A program made the position numbers and the translations under genes. Under the pieces are notes generated by a model. The model did not search any database, was not told where the DNA came from, and saw nothing but the letters and a program-made list of their open reading frames with translations. Below, one piece after another: positions 16,569-25,049 of a stretch of 64,000 bases of DNA; the stretch's first letter is position 1, and each line of letters starts with the position of its first letter. The stretch is from Paraclostridium bifermentans. Lineage in GTDB: Bacteria > Bacillota > Clostridia > Peptostreptococcales > Peptostreptococcaceae. The DNA lies in the NCBI RefSeq assembly GCF_019916025.1, contig NZ_CP079737.1, positions 1,426,001 through 1,490,000 of the forward strand. Direction: 5' to 3'.

Positions 16569-19500
16569 ATGAGTTATAAAAAGGGAGTAAAAAGACTAGC
16601 AGCAATAGCTATATCAGCAGGAGTTATAGCACCAATTATGCAACCAACAGTTGCAGAAGCTGCAAAAAAGGAAAATTCAACTGTTGATTTTCGAATAATG
16701 GCTACAACTGATTTACATGCTAATATAATGGATCATGATTATTTTACAGATAAACAAGATCCTAATATGGGATTATCAAGATTATCAACTATAATCGAAA
16801 AGTCAAAAAAAGAAGTAGATAAAGATACAAAAAACAAAAATATAGACAACTCAATATTAGTAGATAATGGAGATGTAATACAAGGGAACCCATTATCAAC
16901 AGTATATGCAATGAATGAAGAAACAAAAGTTAAACCAGGAGAGAAATACCCTGTATATGAAGCTTTAGATATATTAGGTTATGATGCAACTACATTAGGG
17001 AATCATGAATTTAATTATGGACTTGATTTCTTAAAACAAATAACAAAGAAAAATGTAATGAGAACAAAGCTTGTTAATGCAAACGTTTTAGATAACAATG
17101 GAAAGAATATATTCAACCCATATAACATAATAAATGAAACAGTAATAGATTCAAATGGTAAAAAACAAAAAGTTAAAATAGGCATAACTGGAGTTGTGCC
17201 ACCTCAAATATTAAATTGGGACAAGAAAAACTTACAAGGTAAAGTTAAAGTTGAAGATATGAAAACTTCAGTTGAGAAAATAACCAAAGAATTGAAAGAA
17301 AAACATAAGGTTGACATAGTAATAGCTTTAGCACACACTGGAACAGGTGAGAGTGATGAGCATATAATGAACTCTGAAAATGCTGCATATCAATTAACAA
17401 AAGTAAAAGGTTTAGATGTTGTTGTAGCAGGTCACTCGCATTCAACAACACAAACAGAAATGAATGGAGTTCAAATTATACAGCCTGCTAACTGGGGGAA
17501 AGAGTTAGGAATAGTTGATTTAAAATTGGAACAAAAGGGAAAAACTTGGGGTGTTAATGATAAAGAAAGTAAAGTATCAAGGAAAAATGTAAAAGAATTA
17601 AAGCCAGAAAATAATCCTATTATAACTGAAAATAAAGATTTGAAAAAAGCACATGAAGCTACAATAGAATTTATAAATAAGCCTGTAGGAGAAACCACTA
17701 AAGAGTTAAATAGTTTCTTTTCACTAGTATCAGATAATGAATCAGTTGAATTAGTAGCACAAGCTCAAAAGTGGTATGCTAAAAACAAAATAGAACAAGG
17801 ACAAGATGAACTTAAACAATATAAAGATTTACCTATATTATCTGCAGCAGCTCCATTTAAAGCAGGAGGACGAGAATTCAATGATGCAACTAACTATGTA
17901 GATATAAAATCGGGAGAACTTAAAATAAAAGACTTATCAAACTTATATGTATATGATAATACTATAAGTATATTAAAGATAAATGGAGCACAAATAAAAG
18001 AATGGTTAGAAATGACAAGTGGTATGTATAACACAATAAATCCTACCTCAAACGAAGATCAGCAATTGTTTAACCCTGCATATAGATCATATAACTTTGA
18101 TTCTATAGAAGGTCTTACATATGAAATAGATGTAACTAAAAAAGCTAAATATGACAGCAATGGAAATACTATAAATCAAGATTCTCAAAGAATATCAAAC
18201 TTAAAATACAATGGTAAAAACTTAGATCCAAATCAAGAATTTTTAGTAGTTACCAATAACTACAGAGCAAGTGGAACTTTCCCTGGAATTAAAGATGCAC
18301 AAGTAGTTTACTCATCTCCTGATGAAAATAGACAAGCAGTAATGGATTACATAAAAGAAGCAGGAAAAATAACTCCTTCGAAAGATAATAACTGGAAAAT
18401 CAAGCCAGTAAAAACAAATGCTAAAGTTTTATTTAATTCTCATAAAAATGGAGAAAGTTATTTAAATGATATACCGAGTGTGAAAAAAGTAAAAGATTTG
18501 GACAATGAAATGGCTACTTATGCTTATGATTTAAGTAAAGGAGAAGGTGATAAAAATACGGTAGATGTTCAATTGTTATTGTTTAATGATTTACATGGGC
18601 AATTTGATGTAGATTCTAAATTGGGTGGAGGTATAGATAATTTATCAGCGTATTTAAAAAAATTACAAAGTGAAAATAAAAATACACTTACACTTTCAGC
18701 TGGAGATGCAGTAGGAGGAAGTCCTGCTGTTACAGCATTAAAACAAGACCAACCAACTTTAGAAATAATGAAAGAAATGAATGTAGATGTAGTGACTACG
18801 GGAAATCATGAATATGATGAAGGTACAAGTGAATTAGCTAGGATAATACAAGGAGGAACTCACTCATCGGGACTTAACTGGGAAGGGTCTCAAAGTTTTA
18901 ATTGGGTAACGGCTAACGTTGTAGCAAATAAAGATATGAAGTTTGGAAATAAGGAAGTAAAAAAAGGAGAGCCAATACTAAGTCCATATACTATAAAAGA
19001 ATTTGATGGGGTAAAAGTAGGTGTAATAGGTATAGTAACAACAGATACTGCAAGAAAAGTTGTACCTGCAGGTATAAAAGATGTGGACTTTATAGATGAG
19101 GTTAGTGCTATAGATAAATATACTAAAGAGCTTCAACAACAAGGTGTGAAAACTATAATCGTATTATCTCATGTGCCAGCACTAACAGATAAAGACACAG
19201 GAAAGCTTGTAGATTTAGAGGGTAGTATCGATATATATGATATATCTCAAAAGGTAAATGATGAGGTTGATGTAATAATGGCAGCTGATAATCATCAGTT
19301 TGCAAACTCAGTTGTAAAAAGAGAAGGAAAAGATGATATAGTAGTAACTCAAGCGTATTCTAAATCTACTAATATAAGTGATATAGATTTGGTTATAGAT
19401 AAAGAGAGTGGAGACGTAGTATCTTCAAAATCAGAAATATTACCAATAGACCCTAAAAATATATCAGCAGATAAAGCTGTCACACTTATGGTTCAAAAAG

Positions 19501-20222
19501 CAAGGGAAGATGTTAAACCTTTACTTGAAAGAAAAGTCGGTTTCGCAGAAGAATTTATTTCAAGAAATATAGAAGGTGCAAATGGAGAATCAGAACTTGG
19601 AAGAATGATAGCAGATGCTCAACTATGGGCAGCTAAAGAAAAAGGTGAAGATGTTCAGATATCAATGATGAATATAGGTGGAGTAAGAGCTGATTTACAA
19701 CAAGGTGATGTAACATATGAAGATGTTTACACAATACAACCATTTGGAAATGATTTAACGAAGCTTACATTAAGTGGGGCACAATTAAAAACAATTTTAG
19801 AAACTCAGAATATACATGATTGGGTAATTGGTATGCGACAAGGAAAATATAATAGACCAAGAATGTTACAAGTAGAAGGATTTACATATAAATGGCACCC
19901 AGAACTTGTTAATGGTAACTGGGTTGTAAAAGTAGATAGCATAAATTTAAAAGATGAAAATAAAACACAAGTAACTGATGATATGAAGATAAATACTGTA
20001 GCTAATATATTTTTAGCACAAGGCGGAGACGGATTTACTACGTTCAAAGAAACAAACTATGAAGTTATTATGAGTGATTTAGAAGCTTTTGAAAAATATG
20101 CTGAAGCATTTTCAAAATTAGATAGTGATAATGATGGAACGATTGGATTAAACAAACCAGATATAAACAAAAATCCTAATTTAGTAAACTTAGATCAGAA
20201 CTTTGATGGCAAAATTGATTAA
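16569..20222 (+). CDS. Secreted bifunctional 2',3'-cyclic-nucleotide phosphodiesterase/5'-nucleotidase
   Basis: 1217 residues. Signal peptide to about residue 31 (TVAEA). Two metallophosphatase plus 5'-nucleotidase C-terminal units follow, the YfkN-type double architecture. Unit 1 (about 40-620): TTDLHAN, DNGDVIQGNP, GNHEFNYG, VVAGHSHS. Unit 2 (about 665-1175): FNDLHGQ, SAGDAVGGSP, GNHEYDEG, but AADNHQF where a GHxH metal motif is usual. The tail has two EF-hand-like loops, DSDNDGTIG (from 1185) and DQNFDGKID (1209-1217). It would release phosphate and nucleosides from extracellular nucleotides. No LPXTG anchor is seen. RBS AAAGGGGAG. Flanked by RNA copies on both sides. Confidence 0.88.
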   Translation: MSYKKGVKRLAAIAISAGVIAPIMQPTVAEAAKKENSTVDFRIMATTDLHANIMDHDYFTDKQDPNMGLSRLSTIIEKSKKEVDKDTKNKNIDNSILVDNGDVIQGNPLSTVYAMNEETKVKPGEKYPVYEALDILGYDATTLGNHEFNYGLDFLKQITKKNVMRTKLVNANVLDNNGKNIFNPYNIINETVIDSNGKKQKVKIGITGVVPPQILNWDKKNLQGKVKVEDMKTSVEKITKELKEKHKVDIVIALAHTGTGESDEHIMNSENAAYQLTKVKGLDVVVAGHSHSTTQTEMNGVQIIQPANWGKELGIVDLKLEQKGKTWGVNDKESKVSRKNVKELKPENNPIITENKDLKKAHEATIEFINKPVGETTKELNSFFSLVSDNESVELVAQAQKWYAKNKIEQGQDELKQYKDLPILSAAAPFKAGGREFNDATNYVDIKSGELKIKDLSNLYVYDNTISILKINGAQIKEWLEMTSGMYNTINPTSNEDQQLFNPAYRSYNFDSIEGLTYEIDVTKKAKYDSNGNTINQDSQRISNLKYNGKNLDPNQEFLVVTNNYRASGTFPGIKDAQVVYSSPDENRQAVMDYIKEAGKITPSKDNNWKIKPVKTNAKVLFNSHKNGESYLNDIPSVKKVKDLDNEMATYAYDLSKGEGDKNTVDVQLLLFNDLHGQFDVDSKLGGGIDNLSAYLKKLQSENKNTLTLSAGDAVGGSPAVTALKQDQPTLEIMKEMNVDVVTTGNHEYDEGTSELARIIQGGTHSSGLNWEGSQSFNWVTANVVANKDMKFGNKEVKKGEPILSPYTIKEFDGVKVGVIGIVTTDTARKVVPAGIKDVDFIDEVSAIDKYTKELQQQGVKTIIVLSHVPALTDKDTGKLVDLEGSIDIYDISQKVNDEVDVIMAADNHQFANSVVKREGKDDIVVTQAYSKSTNISDIDLVIDKESGDVVSSKSEILPIDPKNISADKAVTLMVQKAREDVKPLLERKVGFAEEFISRNIEGANGESELGRMIADAQLWAAKEKGEDVQISMMNIGGVRADLQQGDVTYEDVYTIQPFGNDLTKLTLSGAQLKTILETQNIHDWVIGMRQGKYNRPRMLQVEGFTYKWHPELVNGNWVVKVDSINLKDENKTQVTDDMKINTVANIFLAQGGDGFTTFKETNYEVIMSDLEAFEKYAEAFSKLDSDNDGTIGLNKPDINKNPNLVNLDQNFDGKID

Positions 20223-20264
20223 TTAAAAATAAAAAATTTAAATTAAATACATATTATTTATGAT

Positions 20265-20600
20265 AATGGTTAATATATAATCAGACAGTTAATTAAGGTT
20301 GATTGTCAAACCAACGCTTACTACGCAAAAGCTAGATTATATCTAACCTTTTGGTAGTGTCTTTGGGAGTGATGGTGGCTAGGTACTTAAAAAAGTATCG
20401 TATTAAATATAATGAATCTACTAGAAATCCTCGGTCTACTAGAGTGCAGTTAGTTTTAGTCTAAAGTCCAAAGGTTAGAGTTCAAGCTAAATTGCAAACT
20501 ATATTTAATAAAAGTCAAAAGAGGAATAGGATGTAATTAATATTACTCCTAAAAAAAGCACTGATTTTGAAAGTGAATACTATCAAATCAGTGCTTTTGT
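20265..20600 (+). ncRNA. Three-copy structured RNA element, copy 2
   Basis: Same architecture as copy 1, starting 43 bases after the nucleotidase stop. Possible -10 TATAAT at 20276-20281; long hairpin 20320-20358 with ACTAC/GTAGT, CAAAAG/CTTTTG and TAGAT/ATCTA; competing helix CTAACCTTT (20343-20351) with AAAGGTTAG (20470-20478). Relative to copy 1, ACTAT/ATAGT has become ACTAC/GTAGT and CTAATCTTT/AAAGATTAG has become CTAACCTTT/AAAGGTTAG, both as matched pair changes. It ends in a GCACTGATTT hairpin plus TTTT. An embedded 30-codon ORF (20372-20464) is noted but weakly supported. Confidence 0.75.
20556..20600 (+). terminator. Terminator of RNA copy 2
   Basis: AAAAGCACTGATTTTGA pairs with TCAAATCAGTGCTTTT (ending 20598), one bulged T. 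Confidence 0.85.
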
Positions 20601-20698
20601 ATTGTATAAATATAATAATAATGACTAGACAATAATTTTAACTTATAAAAAAGATAAATGATTAAAAAGTTTTTAAAAAGATACATATTACTAGATAA

Positions 20699-21032
20699 AA
20701 TGGTTAATATATAATCAGACAGTTAATTAAGTTTAATTGTCAAACCAAAACTTACTACGCAAAAGCTAGATTATATCTAACCTTTTGGTAGTCTCTTTGG
20801 AAGTTATGGTGACTAGGTACTTGAAAAAGTATCATATTAAGTATAATGAATCTACTAGAAGCCCTCGGTCTACTAGAGTGCAGTTAGTTTTAGTCTAAAG
20901 TCCAAAGGTTAGAGTTCAAGCTAAATTGCAAACTATATTTAATAAAAGTCAAAAGAGGAATAGGATGTAATTAATATTACTCCTAAAAAAGCACTGATTT
21001 TGAAAGTGAATACTATCAAATCAGTGCTTTTT
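20699..21032 (+). ncRNA. Three-copy structured RNA element, copy 3
   Basis: Closest to copy 2 over most of its length. Possible -10 at 20710-20715; 5' hairpin GACAGTTAA/TTAATTGTC retains pairing despite changes from copies 1 and 2; long hairpin 20754-20792; competing helix CTAACCTTT (20777-20785) with AAAGGTTAG (20904-20912); both TCTACTAGA repeats; terminator at the end. It lies 131 bases upstream of the BFD-like [2Fe-2S] protein gene and about 100 bases after copy 2. Strong conservation of stems against drift in loops argues for a functional transcript; class unknown. Confidence 0.75.
20988..21032 (+). terminator. Terminator of RNA copy 3
   Basis: AAAGCACTGATTTTGA pairs with TCAAATCAGTGCTTT, one bulged T, then TTATATT. 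Confidence 0.85.
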
Positions 21033-21162
21033 ATATTGAATAAAAGTAAAAAATTTAATTTTAAGAATTTTGTTTATAATCTATTAATAATGGATATATC
21101 TATATATAACATAACAATTTATTTATATTAAAGAAAATAATTAAAGATTAGGAGATATAGAT

Positions 21163-21462
21163 ATGGCATTAGAAATGGAAAAATATTTAAAAGTAAGAAA
21201 AGCTCAAGGACAAGGTGCTAGAACTGTTGAGGAACTTAAAGAAATATCAGATATAGTTATTGAAAGTGAAGAAGAACTTAAAGAAGTAGAAACTCTTATA
21301 AAAAATGCATGTAAATGTAAGAATGTATTAATTGAAACAATAGTAGAAGCAGTAAAAAACGGAGCTGATACAGTTGAAAAGGTTGGAGAAGTAACTAAAG
21401 CAGGTACGGGATGTGGAAGATGTAAAGGAATTATATCAAACATCATAGAAAATAAAAGATAA
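21163..21462 (+). CDS. BFD-like [2Fe-2S]-binding protein
   Basis: 99 residues. The C-terminal half is a BFD-like (bacterioferritin-associated ferredoxin/NifU-middle) domain: CKCKNVLIETIVEAVKNGA followed by GTGCGRCKGII, giving the CxC...CxxC ligand set, at about residues 50-91. A charged helical N-terminal extension (KVRKAQGQGARTVEELKEISD) precedes it. Likely a small electron-transfer or iron-handling protein. RBS TAGGAGA. No partner enzyme adjacent; copy 3 of the RNA element lies upstream and a perfect terminator downstream. Confidence 0.85.
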   Translation: MALEMEKYLKVRKAQGQGARTVEELKEISDIVIESEEELKEVETLIKNACKCKNVLIETIVEAVKNGADTVEKVGEVTKAGTGCGRCKGIISNIIENKR

Positions 21463-21491
21463 TTAATTATGATTTTTACTATGGATTCAAG

Positions 21492-21523
21492 AAGGGATAT
21501 GTATTAATACATATCCCTTTTTA
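21492..21523. terminator. Terminator after BFD-like gene
   Basis: A 28-base perfect palindrome, AAGGGATATGTAT with ATACATATCCCTT around a TA centre, followed by TTTT. Confidence 0.87.
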
Positions 21524-21633
21524 GTTTGAAAATTTAGGAAAATAAATTTTAAGAATTATTTAAGATTAAGGAAAGATTAGTTTAAGAATTAAATATTAAA
21601 ATGTATTTATAAACTAACTAAGGAGATGATTAA

Positions 21634-22047
21634 ATGAATATTAAGATATATAAAAAATTAGCTATAGTATTAACTTTATCAATTGTTATTTTCAGTGCCA
21701 CAGGATGTGAAGCATTAGGAAACTTTAATCTTTTTGAAAAATCAGATTCTGAAAAACACTATTCTATCTCAAGCATATTAGAAGATGCAGCTTCAGCATT
21801 TGAAAATATTACTTCTGATGTAATTGGATATACAAAAGACTTTATAGGTGATAAAGATTTCAGAGAAGGTGAGATAGAAAAAATTAAAGAAATACCAAAT
21901 GAAATTAAAGATAATATTGACATATTTGAAAAAAATTCGAATGGTTTTGGATTAAATGAAAATAATATGATTGTTAAATGGGCTTCTGATGTATACCAAA
22001 CAATTAAAGATTCAATAGGAAATTTAGTAGATGGAATAAAAATTTAA
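21634..22047 (+). CDS. Small lipoprotein of unknown function
   Basis: 137 residues. Lipoprotein signal MNIKIYKKLAIVLTLSIVIF with lipobox SATGC, giving a lipid-anchored Cys at residue 25. The mature part is short, acidic and helical, with SISSILEDAASAFENITSDVIGYTKDFIG and a C-terminal amphipathic WASDVYQTIKDSIGNLVDGIKI. No family recognised. RBS AAGGAGATG. Lies upstream of the clpB promoter but is separated from it by a terminator, so not in the heat-shock unit. Confidence 0.75.
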   Translation: MNIKIYKKLAIVLTLSIVIFSATGCEALGNFNLFEKSDSEKHYSISSILEDAASAFENITSDVIGYTKDFIGDKDFREGEIEKIKEIPNEIKDNIDIFEKNSNGFGLNENNMIVKWASDVYQTIKDSIGNLVDGIKI

Positions 22048-22068
22048 AATAGAATAAATGATAAATTT

Positions 22069-22106
22069 AAAGCTACACCTTAATTCATTAAGGAGTAGCT
22101 TTGTTT
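22069..22106 (+). terminator. Terminator before clpB
   Basis: AAAGCTACACCTTAA (22069-22083) pairs with TTAAGGAGTAGCTTT (22088-22102), one mismatch, then GTTTTG. Confidence 0.82.
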
Positions 22107-22136
22107 TGTATAAGAACATAAAAATAAAAAAATATA

Positions 22137-22165
22137 TTGACAAAGCTAAATCATAAATATATTAT
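22137..22165 (+). promoter_or_regulatory. SigmaA promoter of clpB
   Basis: TTGACA (22137-22142), 17-base spacer, TATTAT (22160-22165). The start site would fall just before or in the CIRCE element. Confidence 0.8.
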
Positions 22166-22180
22166 ATTAATAACAAGTTA

Positions 22181-22207
22181 TTAGCACTCGATGTTAAAGA
22201 GTGATAA
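22181..22207 (+). promoter_or_regulatory. CIRCE operator (HrcA-binding) upstream of clpB
   Basis: TTAGCACTC, nine bases, GAGTGATAA: 17 of 18 bases of the CIRCE consensus TTAGCACTC-N9-GAGTGCTAA. It overlaps the expected transcript start, so HrcA should repress clpB until heat stress. Confidence 0.92.
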
Positions 22208-22277
22208 CAAAATGATTTTAGAAATTATTACTTATAAGTAATTAACATATATTATAGATAACGGAGGTATTGTGTAT

Positions 22278-24872
22278 ATGAATATAGAAAAAATGACAGT
22301 AAGAGTACAAAAAGGTTTAAATGAAGCTTTTAATATAGCGGTAAAAAATCACAATCAACAAGTGGATGCAATACATCTATTAAGTGCACTTGTAAATCAA
22401 GAAGATGGTCTTATTCCAAATATACTAGAAAAGATGAACGTGTCTGTTGATGCATTTAATAACAGCATAAATTCAGAACTTAATAAATTACCACAAATAC
22501 ATGGTGAAGGGATAAATTCACAAGGAGTAACAGCTACAAGAAAGATAAATGAAATTTTAATTAAAGCAGAAGAAATATCTAAAGAATTTAAAGATGTATA
22601 TATAAGTGTAGAACATGTTATGATTGCAATAATGGAAGTTGAATCAAAAACAAATATAGGTAAGATATTAAAGCAATATAATATAAATAAAAATGACTTT
22701 TTAAATGTATTATCAAAGGTGAGAGGAAATCAAAGGGTAGAAACTCAAGATCCAGAAGGAACTTATGAAGCATTAGCTAGATATGCTACAAACTTAGTAG
22801 AATTAGCTAAGAAAAACAAGTTAGACCCTGTAATAGGAAGAGATGAAGAAATAAGAAGAGTCATAAGAATATTATCAAGAAGAACTAAAAACAATCCTGT
22901 ATTAATAGGAGAACCAGGAGTTGGTAAAACAGCTATAGTGGAAGGGTTAGCTGAAAGAATAGTTAGAGGAGATGTTCCTGAAGGATTAAAGGATAAAGTA
23001 ATATTCTCTTTAGATATGGGTTCTTTAATTGCAGGAGCTAAATACAGAGGTGAATTTGAAGAAAGATTAAAAGCAGTTCTTAAAGAAGTTCAAGGTGCAG
23101 AAGGCAAGATAATTTTATTTATAGATGAGATACACACAATAGTTGGAGCTGGAAAAACTGATGGAGCAATGGATGCTGGAAACTTAATAAAACCTATGTT
23201 AGCTCGTGGAGAATTAAACTGTATAGGAGCAACTACTTTTGATGAATATAGACAATATATTGAAAAAGATAAGGCTCTTGAAAGACGTTTCCAACCAGTT
23301 ATGGCGGAAGAACCTAGTGTTAATGATACGATTTCAATACTTCGTGGACTTAAAGAAAGATTTGAAATTCATCATGGAATAAGAATACATGATAATGCTA
23401 TAGTTGCAGCTGCAAAATTGTCTGATAGATATATACAAGATAGATTTTTACCAGATAAAGCTATAGATTTAATAGACGAAGCTGGAGCTATGATTAGAAG
23501 TGAGATAGATTCTCTTCCAACAGAGCTGGATACAGTTAGAAGAAAATTATTAACATTAGAAACAGAAAGAGAAGCATTGCTAAAAGAAAATGATGAGAAA
23601 AGTAAAGAAAGACTTGAAAAATTAGGAAAAGAATTAGCTGAATTAAAATCTAAAAACGACGAAATGACTGCTAAGTATGAAAAAGAGAAAAGTCAAATAT
23701 TAGAAATAAGAAATTTAAAAGCACAGCTTGATGAAGCTAAAGGAAATGTTGAAAAGTATGAGAGAGAATATGACTTTAACAAAGCAGCAGAATTAAAATA
23801 TGGAGTAATACCTAAATTAGAAGAACAAATAAAGGCACATGAAGAAAAAATGCAAGAAAGCTATGAAAATGCTTTATTAAAAGAAGAAGTAACAGAAAAT
23901 GAAATTTCTCAAATAGTTGCTAAGTGGACAGGTATACCAGTTACTAAACTTGTAGAGGGAGAAAGAGAAAAACTATTAAAGTTAGAAGATGAACTACACA
24001 AAAGAGTAATTGGACAAGATGAAGCTGTAACTGCTGTAAGTAATGCGGTAATACGTGCTCGTGCAGGACTTAAAGATGAGAATAAGCCAATAGGTTCATT
24101 TATATTCTTAGGACCTACAGGAGTAGGTAAAACAGAGCTTGCTAAAACGCTAGCTAATAACCTATTTGATAGTGAAGATAATATTATAAGAATTGATATG
24201 TCTGAATATATGGAAAAACATGCAGTATCAAGACTTATAGGACCTCCTCCAGGATATGTAGGATATGAAGAAGGTGGGCAGTTAACAGAAGCTGTAAGAA
24301 GAAATCCATATTCTGTATTATTATTTGATGAAATAGAGAAAGCACATGAAGATGTATTCAACTTATTCCTTCAAATATTAGATGATGGAAGACTTACTGA
24401 CAATAAAGGTAAAACGGTAGACTTTAAAAATACTATCATAATAATGACTTCAAATATAGGTAGTTCATATTTATTAGAATCTGGTGAAAATGTTAATGAT
24501 GAAGCTAAAGAGTTGGTTATGAACGAAATGAAGAGAAGATTTAAGCCAGAATTCTTAAATAGAGTTGATGATATTATAATGTTTAAACCATTAGATAAAG
24601 AAGGAATAAAACAAATTATAGACATCTTTATGAAATCTTTAAGAAATAGATTACAAGATAAGAGCATAGAAATTGAAATTACAGAAAGAGCAAAAGACAT
24701 AATGGTTAACGAAGGGTATGATCCAATTTACGGAGCTAGACCATTAAAAAGATATATAAGCAATGTACTAGAAACTATGATAGCTAAAAAGTTAATAGCA
24801 GGAGAAATATATAACGGATGCACTATAGTAGTTGATGAAGAAAATGAAAATATAAATATATCTGTAAAATAG
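22278..24872 (+). CDS. clpB: ATP-dependent chaperone ClpB
   Basis: 864 residues from ATG 22278 (GGAGG ten bases upstream; the GTG at 22272 is too close). Full-length disaggregase: N-domain (1-145), NBD1 with Walker A GEPGVGKT (211-218) and [12 protein letters not shown], the coiled-coil M-domain (about 405-530, [19 protein letters not shown]), NBD2 with GPTGVGKT (about 614-621) and [10 protein letters not shown], and the C-terminal D2-small domain ending in [10 protein letters not shown]. The M-domain separates it from ClpC/ClpA. With DnaK it extracts and refolds aggregated proteins. Controlled by the CIRCE operator upstream; monocistronic with its own terminator. Confidence 0.96.
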   Translation: MNIEKMTVRVQKGLNEAFNIAVKNHNQQVDAIHLLSALVNQEDGLIPNILEKMNVSVDAFNNSINSELNKLPQIHGEGINSQGVTATRKINEILIKAEEISKEFKDVYISVEHVMIAIMEVESKTNIGKILKQYNINKNDFLNVLSKVRGNQRVETQDPEGTYEALARYATNLVELAKKNKLDPVIGRDEEIRRVIRILSRRTKNNPVLIGEPGVGKTAIVEGLAERIVRGDVPEGLKDKVIFSLDMGSLIAGAKYRGEFEERLKAVLKEVQGAEGKIILFIDEIHTIVGAGKTDGAMDAGNLIKPMLARGELNCIGATTFDEYRQYIEKDKALERRFQPVMAEEPSVNDTISILRGLKERFEIHHGIRIHDNAIVAAAKLSDRYIQDRFLPDKAIDLIDEAGAMIRSEIDSLPTELDTVRRKLLTLETEREALLKENDEKSKERLEKLGKELAELKSKNDEMTAKYEKEKSQILEIRNLKAQLDEAKGNVEKYEREYDFNKAAELKYGVIPKLEEQIKAHEEKMQESYENALLKEEVTENEISQIVAKWTGIPVTKLVEGEREKLLKLEDELHKRVIGQDEAVTAVSNAVIRARAGLKDENKPIGSFIFLGPTGVGKTELAKTLANNLFDSEDNIIRIDMSEYMEKHAVSRLIGPPPGYVGYEEGGQLTEAVRRNPYSVLLFDEIEKAHEDVFNLFLQILDDGRLTDNKGKTVDFKNTIIIMTSNIGSSYLLESGENVNDEAKELVMNEMKRRFKPEFLNRVDDIIMFKPLDKEGIKQIIDIFMKSLRNRLQDKSIEIEITERAKDIMVNEGYDPIYGARPLKRYISNVLETMIAKKLIAGEIYNGCTIVVDEENENINISVK

Positions 24873-24895
24873 TTTAATGAAATAAAGTTAAAAAG

Positions 24896-24925
24896 ATACT
24901 ACCTAAATTTAGGTAGTATTTTTTG
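24896..24925. terminator. Terminator after clpB
   Basis: ATACTACCTAAATTTAGGTA and its closing bases form a 24-base perfect palindrome (24896-24919), followed by T6. Confidence 0.88.
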
Positions 24926-25049
24926 TGTAATTTTAAATTTTGAGTGACAAAATTGTAACGCCATATAACTTTAAATATAAACGTACCAAATTTTTTTATG
25001 CTAAAATAAAAAAAGAATGTAATTTAAATGACTAAAAGAGGGGATTATT

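Noticed and set aside
16110-21032. Possible IStron or group I/II intron copies.
   Set aside because: The repeats carry their own Rho-independent terminators at the 3' end and have no intron P/Q/R/S or domain V motifs, no nearby transposase and no split gene, so intron identity is unlikely.
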